A stretch of 64,000 nucleotides of DNA from Trichomonas vaginalis G3. Its lineage: Eukaryota; Parabasalia; Trichomonadida; Trichomonadidae. A program made the position numbers and the translations under genes. The DNA lies in NCBI RefSeq assembly GCF_026262505.1, contig NC_067203.1, positions 12,226,392 through 12,290,391 of the forward strand. Direction: 5' to 3'. A model generated the notes under the pieces. It did not search any database. It saw nothing but the letters and a program-made list of their open reading frames with translations, and was not told the origin of the DNA. Every line of letters starts with the position of its first letter. The first letter of the stretch is position 1. Positions 50,901-59,149 of the stretch are shown here, one piece after another.

Positions 50901-51657
50901 TATAGTCAAAGATCTCGATCTTCCTTAACGAAGGAATACTACAAAGGAAGAAGTCATAGTTTGATTCAAGGACTTTAGATGCTAATTCTTGTACTTCTGC
51001 TATTGGAGCTTCATTAAGTAACTGATGAACTAATGATCCCATTGTATTGATGTTCAAATGACGCAAAATGTTTCTCTTCTCATCAAAGTCGTAATAGAAT
51101 GTCCACTTCTGTTTGAAAAGGTCTATCTGTCCAATGAACTTTGCCATAACTCTTGGAAACATCTTGTTGAAGTAATCTTTTCCTCTTGGACTGTATTGGT
51201 CAATGTTAAACATAATGAATCTTTCTCCTGCTTTAGTTATTGGGTCTAACCATTTCTCATCAGGAAGTTTTTGACCATTAATGTTCTTAACAACGTAAAA
51301 GGCATTCTGTATTTCTTTGTATGCTAATTCGCTCTCATCAATCTTTGGTGGAGGGTCTGAGTATATTGGTTGCATCTCCATTAACGCTCTATTATGAGAT
51401 CTCTGATCGTGATCTAAAGCAACTGGGGAATTTGAAGCTGGAACATTCATGATACCATTGTAGTCATCATAGAAGCTCTTAGCATTCTTGAAAATATCTG
51501 CTACACTTCCTGTACCTCCTTGATTCTTAATTGCCAGAGCTAATTTATTGGTAATGTCTTTAGCTTTCTTAGGCATTTTGATCCCAAACATATCAAGCAT
51601 ACCTTTCTTATCTTCTGGTGAAAGGTTATTAACTAATCCTTTTATAGCATTGAGCAT
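47968..51657 (-). CDS. Protein-primed family B DNA polymerase of R3 (1229 aa)
   Basis: Exonuclease motifs are HVFFADFEAST (about 544-553) and YFHNLSYDVTFL (about 596-607). Polymerase motifs are A, DFDAVSLYPS (about 813-822), B, LLLNSIYGK (about 969-977), and C, YQDTDSLH (about 1063-1070). The 500-residue N-terminal extension contains KDSCFIYACIQAG (about 344) and MYDHYMLNEK (about 420), a Cys...His layout resembling OTU-type proteases; whether it is active is unknown. The enzyme copies the linear element from a terminal protein primer. The frame is whole. The R1 polymerase start at 1-1123 is its relative. Confidence 0.9.
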   Translation of the reverse strand: MLNAIKGLVNNLSPEDKKGMLDMFGIKMPKKAKDITNKLALAIKNQGGTGSVADIFKNAKSFYDDYNGIMNVPASNSPVALDHDQRSHNRALMEMQPIYSDPPPKIDESELAYKEIQNAFYVVKNINGQKLPDEKWLDPITKAGERFIMFNIDQYSPRGKDYFNKMFPRVMAKFIGQIDLFKQKWTFYYDFDEKRNILRHLNINTMGSLVHQLLNEAPIAEVQELASKVLESNYDFFLCSIPSLRKIEIFDYTAYSDVDASALRKGTYTPYKLTAEEQVMLDTMRAAGQEKIALKIIKQNHSKKRNRSRNGQLWTWTCKLPINLERYQIFNELNAETAKKMMKDSCFIYACIQAGVDEATINHMREIIRVKDFPMSKIKVIAKETGIRFHVIKYNEKYSNHSYTYEPDEEPKMTVELLLMYDHYMLNEKLPISSMFIKNYEDVCKLCKDWTLEKKMLVNRRYETRYAINSKLVTPLAKVIELLFANNYFEPIRTGELCTYFTTMYNENLEEMIDLTYNERYCARMKKDWSSETKKDMKFPREHVFFADFEASTDGNIHKAYNICFMEDDDDGYTSIWGSDCASKFLEALPDKSLVYFHNLSYDVTFLMSQLEEITGTPIIKGSQTMQIQGKYKGKLLCFKDSYAIISTKLERFPEMFHLTSGEKEVFPYNYYTEELVNTTKVGNIDDAMNHVKDIEAFNENIEKIEDCKIDDEHFDMEVYSSFYCGQDVRILRDGFLKFRNDLMTEFEIDAYDYVSISSISNKLFEKRVYWKNGNLFDLAGKPREYISKCIQGGRCMLAENKKQYNEGELITDFDAVSLYPSAIARLYCLEGIPKVMTEEMKSSEYLLEHLFDDDQAEPTKEKFISGFYCQIEILSIGKNSAFPLIVVNPDINPDLHVARSSNTCCKMFVDHITLQDLIKFQEISCKVIDGYYYDGKRDMTIRNEVKKLFELRAKYKKEGNPIQEIIKLLLNSIYGKTILKPIDKKIRFIKDNKLTDYIIKNYNDIQTIEFIPDSELSCVKSFKPIVRHFNYCPLGVSILSMSKRIMNEVFFTAEDLGLKLFYQDTDSLHLYEKDLDKLAEEYKRRYNRELIGKALGQFHSDFAEITAGHMSKAQRSIFVGKKTYLDELTNDLKEIAFHCRMKGITQDVIALTANQMFPDAIQVHYDEKKGLFFPEKVGEKYSIVELYKSLYEGDEITFDLCIGSKPCFNKNKDFTISTKSSFERKLKF

Positions 51658-51700
51658 GTTGGTCTTTTATAACCGATAAAAAAATATACGTTATTTTTTT

Positions 51701-52543
51701 TTAATCGTCATCGTAATCATAATCGTACGAAGATTCTGTATCATCATCACTGACATCATTGGTTTCTCTAACTTCTGGCTTATCTGGTTTAATCTCTATC
51801 ACCATAAACATTGGTGACAATAATCGAACAGGCTGATCTTGGAAGTCAACTAAGGTAAACGTAACATTAGTTAGTTCCCATGGAAATGCATCTATCCATG
51901 GTGAGGATTCCTTACATATAAGTGGTTTACCAGATATCCAGAACTCATTGATGTTATAACATGTAGATCTGTACATGATCTTTCTTCGATCATCAACTTG
52001 GTCAATATTATTGAACCCAGAGATGACAGACATTGATGAACGAAGGTATAACTGATACCCGAAGTTGAGCATAGGTGGTTTTGGCATTTGTAGATAATAA
52101 TTATGTACAATAGGTAGTTCTATTCCATATGCACCTAAAATAAGATTTGCTCTATGTGAAGCATCTTTTAAATAGACTTTATGTCCTTTGTCCTGTGACG
52201 TAAATATAAGTTGATTCGTAGCACTCAGTGAAACTGTTACATTATGTTGACCTTTTTTCTTGTTATAATAATCAAACTGTTTTGTTACAATCTCTTGTAG
52301 TTTTGATACAATAGTATCCATATCAAATGAAAGAGCTGACTTAAATGTACACACCTTTTCTTCTCCATCTTCGTCTAACTGTAAGACAAAATAATCTGTT
52401 TCGTCACAAACAATAAAGTTCGCCATAGTACTGACACTTTTTACTCTCATCTTTATCTTACTTGGATGCCCCATGTTAGGATCTGCTTGAAACTGTATTG
52501 TCCCGTAGTTATTAGGATCAGTCGATTGTAGATAATACATCAT
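51701..52543 (-). CDS. Probable minor capsid (penton-like) protein (280 aa)
   Basis: A beta-rich protein (KIKMRVKSVSTMANFIVC, YFVLQLDEDGEE, HNVTVSLSATNQLIFTS) with one central helix (MDTIVSKLQEIVTKQFD), ending in an acidic tail (DDDTESSYDYDYDDD). Size and order resemble the R1 protein at 4717-5493; each lies next to a fibre gene. A single jelly-roll penton protein that could anchor the fibre is the best guess. Its start is 19 bp from the divergent fibre gene and follows a TATAAAAATG-like sequence. Confidence 0.55.
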   Translation of the reverse strand: MMYYLQSTDPNNYGTIQFQADPNMGHPSKIKMRVKSVSTMANFIVCDETDYFVLQLDEDGEEKVCTFKSALSFDMDTIVSKLQEIVTKQFDYYNKKKGQHNVTVSLSATNQLIFTSQDKGHKVYLKDASHRANLILGAYGIELPIVHNYYLQMPKPPMLNFGYQLYLRSSMSVISGFNNIDQVDDRRKIMYRSTCYNINEFWISGKPLICKESSPWIDAFPWELTNVTFTLVDFQDQPVRLLSPMFMVIEIKPDKPEVRETNDVSDDDTESSYDYDYDDD

Positions 52544-52562
52544 TTTTATATGTAGTAAAAGA

Positions 52563-55500
52563 ATGAGTGTTGTTCCATATGCATATGAATGTTATAAGTC
52601 TAGCGTACTTCAATATAAAGAATATACTCTCAGAATTACTGATAATGCTTTAGTCATACATAAAGAAGGTGCTGATGAAGACATTACCATCGGTCCTGGT
52701 ATATTACCTATCGAGCAACCAGATGGTACAATTGTTGAAACAGACTTAAATCAATACCTTCAAGCGTTACAGAATCGTGTGACAAAAGTAGAGAATAATT
52801 ACTTAGATGCTCCATTCTTCACAACTGATAGAGATTATATGTTTTCATGTATGGCGAGTAATGGTTTGCAAGAAACTCGTGAGGTAAATATTAATGAAGC
52901 ATTAGAGACTATAATATATCATGTTAAACGGTTATTATCGATTGACCATGGAGTTCATTTTGACCCAAGGTCTACACTGTTCAATATACCAATGATTGAA
53001 AACAGTCAATTAACATTTAAAGAAGATACATTGTATAATGCTTTAAACGCAGCATTTGCTTATATATTAGGTCATGAACAAGTACAAAATAGTGGTATTG
53101 CAATATACTTAGATAAAGTTATGTTAAAGAAACCATTGACATTCACAGAAGATGGTCCAAAAGCAACTGGTATTGTTGGTGATGGAACATTATTGACGAA
53201 AGAATACTTAGCAAGTCATGTCGGAGAATTTTTCTCCACTAATGATAGCATCAGTACAACACCAGAAGTTATTTTATTGAAGAAACCAATCACATTTGAT
53301 GTTAAAGGAAAGACAAAAGCAACTGGTATAGCTGGCGATGGAGTTCTTCTGACTAAGGAATACTTGAAGAAAAATATCAATGACTTCGTTGAAATTGTCA
53401 AAGATAAAGAATCTGGTCTTAAGTTCAACCCTTTATCATTCATCTTTGCCATAGCAAACGCCGGTGCTACTGCAGCCTCATGGATATCACTCCAGAGTCA
53501 AATAAATGCTCTTTGGGCTTTTGTTGAAAGTCAAGAAGGTATAGATACTGTTCTTGACACTCTGGGTAATCTTGGTCCAAATCATAAAGGAGGTTTTGTG
53601 GATGGAATAAAAAATTTAGTTGAAAAGACTAAAACAAGTTTCCAGAAGATAACTCATATAGAAAGATTCAGAAATGAAGGTTATATGGAACTTGAGAGTT
53701 TTGATGTGACTGGACCTTTGGAACCAATTCCAATGCCACGTGATGCTAATGATGAAGAAGAGAAAGATCCTGGACCAAAAACAATCATTTCTACGTTAAG
53801 TACTTTGTACCCTGATTTTGTGACCTTAGTGAAAGTTGCTAATACATCAAGAAAGAACAATAATATTAATATGTCTGGTACTGATGACCTTACTGATTAT
53901 CTTTATCTCATTCTTGCTGAATTAGCGAAGAAAGTTGAGGAGAACAAAAATAATGGAGGAAGAACTGCACTTAAGATTGCAGACAAAGCTGACAAAAGTT
54001 ATGTTGACGAAGAGATACGTAAAGTTGCATCTAAAGAATATACTTTATCACAGTCTGTCATACTTAAGACAATCAAAGGTCCAGAGAAAGATATGTACCC
54101 AGGTGATGGTACAACAGTTAAAGTTAATGAAAGAGTTTCATTCCCATCTGGTATTGATACAAAAGAAGTATATATTAATGGTGAAAACATCAATACAACA
54201 TTGTTTCCTTTGAAAAATAATGAGTTCACTGAACCTTTGACAGTTAAATCAATTCGTTCAAGAGAAGACAAACCTGTTATAATCAATAAAATAGGAGCTG
54301 ATAATGACCAACCAGTTCAAATCAAGAAAATAAGAGCTGATGACATTATCTTGAACTATACTTTAGGTTCAAGTGCTCCACAAGAAGATCCAAGCACTAG
54401 CGTAAAAGATACTCTTAACAGTTTAGATAGTAAATGTACGAACATTGAAGGTCATGCCAGAAACTTCGAAGTATATGAACTACCAGCAATGTTAGATAAG
54501 AAAGCTGACAAGAACCATGTTCATTATATAAGTTCAGATGAACAGATTATAACGGACTACCACGGATATTTAACACAGGGTGAAAAAGTGAATACGAAAA
54601 ATGTTAATGAAAGAAGATATAAATTCATTCGTGCTAAAGGTTATGACATACACTGTACTGTACAGTATGACACAGGTATAGCACCACAATCATTTGGTTA
54701 TAACGCTGAAATTTATGCTTCATACTTCTTTGTTAACGGTGTATTAGTTGAGCCAAGATTTAGGTTGAGAGTTAAGGCAAAAATAACCGTTGAAGATGCT
54801 ATTAAAAGTAAAGCTGACAAAGATGAACTTGACGCAACGAACAAAGTTTTGAAATCTCATAAACACAATATCTCCGACATAAATTCACTTCAAACTTCTT
54901 TAGACAACAAAGCAGACAAAACTTATGTTAATGAACAGATCTCAAAGATCTCTAATGCATCTGTAAACAATGGAATACCTGAAAGCATTACAGTTAGCTT
55001 TGGTAATAATGATATGGGTAAAGTTGCAATATTTATAAATTATAACATTGGTCCATCAGAAAAAGGTCCAAGTTACTATACATTGAGTCATGGTAAATCT
55101 ATTGAACTTGTGTTCCACAAAAAAGATGGAACAAACTTAACTATTCATCCTGGAGATACGTTTGAGTTTTATTTGAACGATGTCACCACAGTAGATTATA
55201 CTTATAGACCTTCTAACATGTTTGACATGATGTATCCAATTGGTTCTATATTTACATCAATGAGCTCAACAAGCCCGCAAACCCTTTATGGAGGTGTTTG
55301 GCAACCGATTGTTGATCAGTTTCTTTACTGTTCTAACTCATCAATGGACTTTGGTGGTTCAAAGACTATCAGAGTTGAAAACCTTCCACCACACTCCCAT
55401 AGGTTCAGTGCAACAACATCTACTAATGGAGAGCATTCACATTCAATGACAAAAAGAGGTTATACAAATCTTGCAGCAGGTTCTGATAGACAAGGTATGA

Positions 55501-55667
55501 ATAGATATGATATCACAGATGACCCTAGAGATGTTAGTACAGGTATTTTCTGCGGATCTGCAGGAAACCATACTCACACAGTAGCTGGAATCACAGATGC
55601 AACAGGAAAAGGTCAAGACTTCTTACCACCATTTATGACTGTATTCGCTTGGTTCAGAGCTGCTTAA
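52563..55667 (+). CDS. Fibre protein with phage tail-collar-like tip (1034 aa)
   Basis: Residues 1-180 are mixed; about 185-285 hold two tandem copies of a unit (LKKPLTFTEDGPKATG... and LKKPITFDVKGKTKATG..., each ending LLTKEYL). A middle part has repeated shaft motifs (ADKSYVDEEIRK, DKKADKNHVH, NKADKTYVNEQISK). Residues 886-1034 have MYPIGSIFTSMSSTSP, YGGVWQPI, NLPPHSHRF, GNHTHTV and FLPPFMTVFAWFRAA at the very end, the layout of bacteriophage tail-collar/fibre-tip domains. It is whole. A trimeric attachment fibre is inferred. R1 has a broken counterpart, so the gene is a stable Maverick part. Confidence 0.8.
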   Translation: MSVVPYAYECYKSSVLQYKEYTLRITDNALVIHKEGADEDITIGPGILPIEQPDGTIVETDLNQYLQALQNRVTKVENNYLDAPFFTTDRDYMFSCMASNGLQETREVNINEALETIIYHVKRLLSIDHGVHFDPRSTLFNIPMIENSQLTFKEDTLYNALNAAFAYILGHEQVQNSGIAIYLDKVMLKKPLTFTEDGPKATGIVGDGTLLTKEYLASHVGEFFSTNDSISTTPEVILLKKPITFDVKGKTKATGIAGDGVLLTKEYLKKNINDFVEIVKDKESGLKFNPLSFIFAIANAGATAASWISLQSQINALWAFVESQEGIDTVLDTLGNLGPNHKGGFVDGIKNLVEKTKTSFQKITHIERFRNEGYMELESFDVTGPLEPIPMPRDANDEEEKDPGPKTIISTLSTLYPDFVTLVKVANTSRKNNNINMSGTDDLTDYLYLILAELAKKVEENKNNGGRTALKIADKADKSYVDEEIRKVASKEYTLSQSVILKTIKGPEKDMYPGDGTTVKVNERVSFPSGIDTKEVYINGENINTTLFPLKNNEFTEPLTVKSIRSREDKPVIINKIGADNDQPVQIKKIRADDIILNYTLGSSAPQEDPSTSVKDTLNSLDSKCTNIEGHARNFEVYELPAMLDKKADKNHVHYISSDEQIITDYHGYLTQGEKVNTKNVNERRYKFIRAKGYDIHCTVQYDTGIAPQSFGYNAEIYASYFFVNGVLVEPRFRLRVKAKITVEDAIKSKADKDELDATNKVLKSHKHNISDINSLQTSLDNKADKTYVNEQISKISNASVNNGIPESITVSFGNNDMGKVAIFINYNIGPSEKGPSYYTLSHGKSIELVFHKKDGTNLTIHPGDTFEFYLNDVTTVDYTYRPSNMFDMMYPIGSIFTSMSSTSPQTLYGGVWQPIVDQFLYCSNSSMDFGGSKTIRVENLPPHSHRFSATTSTNGEHSHSMTKRGYTNLAAGSDRQGMNRYDITDDPRDVSTGIFCGSAGNHTHTVAGITDATGKGQDFLPPFMTVFAWFRAA

Positions 55668-55837
55668 CTCAAGATCACGATCACAAACTGTTTCTCAGTA
55701 TGAATGAGTAGCTCTATTTTTACATCATTACTGAAGTATTTCTTTTCTTCATCAATGACAGAAAGAATGTTTTCATCATCTTTTAAAGATCTTACCAAAG
55801 TTAGATCTTCATCAGAAAATCTCAAAGAAAGACTCAT
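55664..55837 (-). CDS. Small acidic protein (57 aa)
   Basis: MSLSLRFSDEDLTLVRSLKD is followed by a helical acidic middle and a hydrophobic end (FVIVILS). It overlaps the end of the fibre gene by 4 bp. A T/A-rich start region follows in the divergent gap to the gene at 55902. I do not recognise it. Confidence 0.45.
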   Translation of the reverse strand: MSLSLRFSDEDLTLVRSLKDDENILSVIDEEKKYFSNDVKIELLIHTEKQFVIVILS

Positions 55838-55901
55838 TTATGCACTAATAAAAATATAGCTAATTATTTTTTTATCTGAACTTTTTATCGGGTATATAAA
55901 G

Positions 55902-56345
55902 ATGTCTGAACATCATATAAAGTTCTTTAAGATCCAACAGTTTGTAGATGAAGTGAAGAAGCAAAATAAAACAGCAAAGAGACTACTTATATGCTTACCA
56001 CAAACATTATGTCAAGGAAAGTATGGTTATAGTGCAAGTCCGATCATGATCTTTGTCGATAAGCAGAAATACACAAATGAAGGTTTAGCTAATTTACTCA
56101 AGTTTGAAAAGATAGCTATAAACATTCCTGACCATTTCTCAGCGAGAATAAACCTTGACAAGACTAAAAGTTATTGTTTATATGTAGATCTCACGAAATC
56201 AACAAAGAGTAAAGACAAAGAATATAACCCAGTTGAACTTAAGACAATGGGTAAGAACTTACTCAAAGCTGCTATCAAACCTGTCGAAGAGATCGACATT
56301 GAGGATGAAGCAGAAGAAATAGATGTAGATCCTGAAGTGTTATAA
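55902..56345 (+). CDS. R3 protein of unknown function (147 aa)
   Basis: The first 110 residues look like one folded domain of alternating helices and strands (KRLLICLPQTL, SASPIMIFVDK, KSYCLYVDLTK); the tail is acidic (IDIEDEAEEIDVDPEVL). The start lies behind TATCGGGTATATAAAG. The family is not recognised. Confidence 0.55.
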   Translation: MSEHHIKFFKIQQFVDEVKKQNKTAKRLLICLPQTLCQGKYGYSASPIMIFVDKQKYTNEGLANLLKFEKIAINIPDHFSARINLDKTKSYCLYVDLTKSTKSKDKEYNPVELKTMGKNLLKAAIKPVEEIDIEDEAEEIDVDPEVL

Positions 56346-56490
56346 ACGATAAAGTTTATTTTTGGAGGAAGATGGTGTCAGACCATTTGATCTGGCATGC
56401 TTGTTCTAGGTAATTGCAGAAACCTGGAAAGATTGTTATTGGTCTGAGTTTCATACCTGGTCTCTCATCTCTCCATTGAAGCAAGTAAAT

Positions 56491-56658
56491 TTACATGAAG
56501 AGTTCGTCTGGATTCTCAGGCTTTGGTACACACTGATCGAAGATCTGTATGACCTCTTCATGACCGTACTCCCTCTGGTCAGACATGAGTGTTCTGAAGA
56601 ACTTTTGCATCTTCGGACCAGGTTTAGCATCTATGCAACGAGTGGGTCTCATTGACAT
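56491..56658 (-). CDS. Small R3 ORF (55 aa)
   Basis: MSMRPTRCIDAKPGPKMQKF is followed by a charged helix and CVPKPENPDELFM. It is divergent from the gene at 56682 with 23 bp between the starts, a spacing seen elsewhere in R3. The 145 bp between its end and the gene at 55902-56345 contain coding-like sequence on the same strand but no further start that I can support. Function unknown. Confidence 0.45.
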   Translation of the reverse strand: MSMRPTRCIDAKPGPKMQKFFRTLMSDQREYGHEEVIQIFDQCVPKPENPDELFM

Positions 56659-56681
56659 TTTTGTCACTTTTATTTGGTCGA
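56659..56681. promoter_or_regulatory. Compact bidirectional start region
   Basis: Only 23 bp separate two divergent start codons; they contain TTGTCACTTTTATTTGG. GTCACTTTT also occurs next to starts at about 60850 and, in complement, at about 59145 and 60142. Confidence 0.4.
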
Positions 56682-56888
56682 ATGGAAGGATTCGAGTTCA
56701 TGCCACTTGACAGCAAAGAAGGTGCAGAAGAGGTTGTTGTTGCTGCATTCTATGCGAGCTCACACGTTGACGCATTCCGAACTTACCAGGATGACCTCGA
56801 AAAAGAAGGTCGAAAGCTTGGAAAGATCCAAATGTTGCTTGAGTTCTTCCGTGGAAACCTTGCACAGAAGTATGAGAAGAAAGAATAA
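56682..56888 (+). CDS. Small helical protein (68 aa)
   Basis: MEGFEFMPLDSKEGAEEVVV leads into helices ending QMLLEFFRGNLAQKYEKKE. The end resembles that of the gene at 60151-60543 (QMLEALDKIKKYVEKY), so the two may be related. The start at 56682 is chosen for its spacing to the divergent gene. Function unknown. Confidence 0.5.
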   Translation: MEGFEFMPLDSKEGAEEVVVAAFYASSHVDAFRTYQDDLEKEGRKLGKIQMLLEFFRGNLAQKYEKKE

Positions 56889-56945
56889 ACAACTAATTAT
56901 TACTGAGCTTAGCTCATAAATGTAAGTTTTTACTCTGATCAGATC

Positions 56946-57452
56946 TTAGATCTCGTCGGGACAAGCGGAAAGGATAAAGTCCATGAGCTGGACTTTTGTC
57001 TTAGTGAGCGGTACTGCGGTCATGAGTAGTTCGCGCTTGTTTGAGCCACTTGGAACGCGACCCTTCCAATTCCTCATAGATCTCAAGGCAGAGATCGTGA
57101 AGAACTCAAGGACAAAGAGTCTTTGAGACTTGGTAAGGAATCCCTCATCATCTCTTTCATCCTGGAGGGTCTTTGTGGATGCAGTGGACTTGATCTCGTC
57201 TTCCTCGATCGGATCATTCTCATAATCTTCATCACCCTTCTTCCTAAACGTCATCTGCTCTCTCTTGTAGTCGTTCCTGAGAGCATTGAGTCCAGCTTCA
57301 AGATCTTGTGAGTTCTTTGCAGGTTTATTGAAAGTTTTCTTTTCCTGCATTTGCTGTATAAGCTGGGTTTGCTGTTGCATCATCTGCATCATCATTGCCA
57401 TCATATCTAGTGTTGGTGATGCTGGAGCTGGTGTTGTACCATCTTGGGACAT
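56946..57452 (-). CDS. R3 protein with Met/Gln-rich helix (168 aa)
   Basis: Near the N-terminus is a striking helix of Met and Gln (MMAMMMQMMQQQTQLIQQMQ), followed by a charged linker (DEDYENDPIEEDEIKS) and a C-terminal folded part (RLFVLEFFTISALRSMRNWK). It starts at one side of the 15-bp repeat array that separates it from the divergent gene at 57842. Function not recognised; oligomerisation through the Met/Gln helix is likely. Confidence 0.55.
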   Translation of the reverse strand: MSQDGTTPAPASPTLDMMAMMMQMMQQQTQLIQQMQEKKTFNKPAKNSQDLEAGLNALRNDYKREQMTFRKKGDEDYENDPIEEDEIKSTASTKTLQDERDDEGFLTKSQRLFVLEFFTISALRSMRNWKGRVPSGSNKRELLMTAVPLTKTKVQLMDFILSACPDEI

Positions 57453-57463
57453 TCGGTCGTCGG

Positions 57464-57841
57464 TTATGTCTTTACAAAAGACTGCTTTACAAAAGACAGC
57501 TTTACAAAAGACAGCTTTACAAAAGACAGCTTTACAAAAGACAGCTTTACAAAAGACAGCTTTACAAAAGACTGCTTTACAAAAGACTCTTTACAAAAGA
57601 CACAAACAGCTTTACAAAAGACTGCTTTACAAAAGCATTTTCTCACAAAATTGAATACTTTTGCTTTACAAAAGACGTCTTGACAAAAGATTGCTTTACA
57701 AAAGTCTGCTTTACAAAAGACGTCTTGACAAAAGATTGCTTTACAAAAGTCTGCTTTACAAAAGATTGCTTTACAAAAGATTGCTTTACAAAAGTCTGCT
57801 TTACAAAAGACAGCTTTACAAAAGATTGCTTTACAAAAGCC
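57464..57841. repeat. 15-bp minisatellite between divergent genes
   Basis: About 25 units of CTTTACAAAAGACAG-type sequence, with variants (GATTG, TCTG, GTCTTGA) in the last five bases. The core TTTACAAAAG is nearly constant. As the unit is a multiple of three and lacks stops in five of six frames, long artificial frames (FTKDS, LYKRQ, LQKTA, FVKLS, FCKAI) run through it. A promoter-associated or replication-related role is possible. Confidence 0.9.
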
Positions 57842-58240
57842 ATGACTGATCTTCATCCAATTTGTTTAATCGAACTTAATGAAGTAATTTCTGCATATCT
57901 CCTGCATGTATTTGGAAACGAGAGGATAAGACAACTCACCAAGGTTTCCAGACGCCAGATCCAAAGACTTGAATCAACTGCAGGAGTAATCCTAAGCTTT
58001 GAAGAAGGATTAACCAATAAGAAAGATGTCATTGACTCCAAGCGTGAAAGCCTTGCTGCTTTCTTACGCAAACACCCATGGGTCGATGTTGATCTCCAAA
58101 CTCCTTACCAAGGACTCGTTGAAACCTTCACGACCTACAGACAGCTCCTTGACAGACCTGAGCAGAACCTTCTGGTCGAACGTGATGGCACATTAAGCCC
58201 TACAGACGAGTCAATCCAGAGAGAAGAAGCTCAAGAGTAA
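57842..58240 (+). CDS. R3 protein of unknown function (132 aa)
   Basis: The chosen start gives MTDLHPICLIELNEVISAYL directly after the repeat array; the frame is open upstream only because the repeats lack stops. The protein is helical (RIRQLTKVSRRQIQRLES) with aromatic residues in the second half (HPWVDVDLQTPYQGLVETF). Not recognised. The end is 36 bp from the next gene on the same strand. Confidence 0.55.
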   Translation: MTDLHPICLIELNEVISAYLLHVFGNERIRQLTKVSRRQIQRLESTAGVILSFEEGLTNKKDVIDSKRESLAAFLRKHPWVDVDLQTPYQGLVETFTTYRQLLDRPEQNLLVERDGTLSPTDESIQREEAQE

Positions 58241-58276
58241 AAATCTGACATTTATACTTTACATGACATTTTTTTC

Positions 58277-58852
58277 ATGAGTGTTCACGTTAAGATCAAT
58301 GATGAAAACATGACTTCATGGGAAGATATCATTGATGACATAGAGAATGACCTTGATGAAAACATGATGGGAGCTCAAACGTCAGTTAAGGTCAAACTTG
58401 GTGAAGTTCAAGAAAAGATCTCCGAGATCAATGCAAAAATATCTGCTCTTACAGAGGTTGACGTTTATTACAGAAGCTTGGAGAGAACTTTAAGCAAACT
58501 TGAACGTCAGAACCAAAGTCTCATAGTTGTGCTCCAGAAACTCAGTCTCATGCGTAAAGCATATAATGACTACCTACATGTAAGAGACTTACCTTCTTAT
58601 TCTACTCCAGATCTCGACTTTTCCGATATAAGTCCAATCCTTATTGATACAACACTTACGATAGCAGGGATGCTTCCTACATATCCAGAATATGATAACT
58701 TACCTCAGCTCTTCGAGTATCTCAAGAAAAAGTTCATGATCTTATTATGCGAGACCATGAAAAGACGTCAAAATACCAGAACAGAACGAGAACAGAGCTT
58801 ACTAATAGACTTATTATATAATACTAAAGAAATAAAGGAGTTTTTATTCTAA
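58277..58852 (+). CDS. R3 coiled-coil protein (191 aa)
   Basis: An acidic start (DIIDDIENDLDENMMG) is followed by heptad-like helices (VQEKISEINAKISALTE, RSLERTLSKLERQNQSLIVV) and a helical C-terminus. It overlaps the end of the minus-strand gene at 58844. Function not recognised; a structural role is plausible. Confidence 0.55.
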   Translation: MSVHVKINDENMTSWEDIIDDIENDLDENMMGAQTSVKVKLGEVQEKISEINAKISALTEVDVYYRSLERTLSKLERQNQSLIVVLQKLSLMRKAYNDYLHVRDLPSYSTPDLDFSDISPILIDTTLTIAGMLPTYPEYDNLPQLFEYLKKKFMILLCETMKRRQNTRTEREQSLLIDLLYNTKEIKEFLF

Positions 58853-59149
58853 CTTTGGTATTTTTGGGAAGAACTGATCTGGATCATATTTGTCAACCAC
58901 AGGTTTTGGTATCAAAAGTCTCTCTGGTTCTTGGACGGCTGGTACTGGAAATGGTTCCTTTGGTTTCCTAGCTTTTGGGAGATCTAAAAATTTTCTTGGT
59001 CTCTTTCTTTTGTGTAAGTGTTGTCCATTTTTATCGACAACGAATGTGAGCTTTCCGTCGTCAAAGATGAATGTCGTCGCTTCTTCAGTTCCCTCATCAA
59101 CTATTATCTTCTTGATCTTTCTCTTCTCCATTAACAGAAAAAGTGACAT
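58844..59149 (-). CDS. R3 basic protein with Pro-rich tail (101 aa)
   Basis: KLTFVVDKNGQHLHKRKRPR resembles, more loosely, the V...NG...K+K motif of the genes at 47252 and 62872. A Pro/Lys-rich tail follows (PKARKPKEPFPVPAVQEPE). A second start (MEKRKIKK) six codons in may be used. The 5' end overlaps the 3' end of the methylase gene. Function unknown. Confidence 0.5.
   Translation of the reverse strand: MSLFLLMEKRKIKKIIVDEGTEEATTFIFDDGKLTFVVDKNGQHLHKRKRPRKFLDLPKARKPKEPFPVPAVQEPERLLIPKPVVDKYDPDQFFPKIPKLE

Noticed and set aside
57464-57856. FTKDS, LYKRQ, LQKTA and FCKAI repeat proteins
   Set aside because: Products of a 15-bp array lacking stops in five frames; I keep it only as a repeat and note possible N-terminal extension of the gene at 57842.
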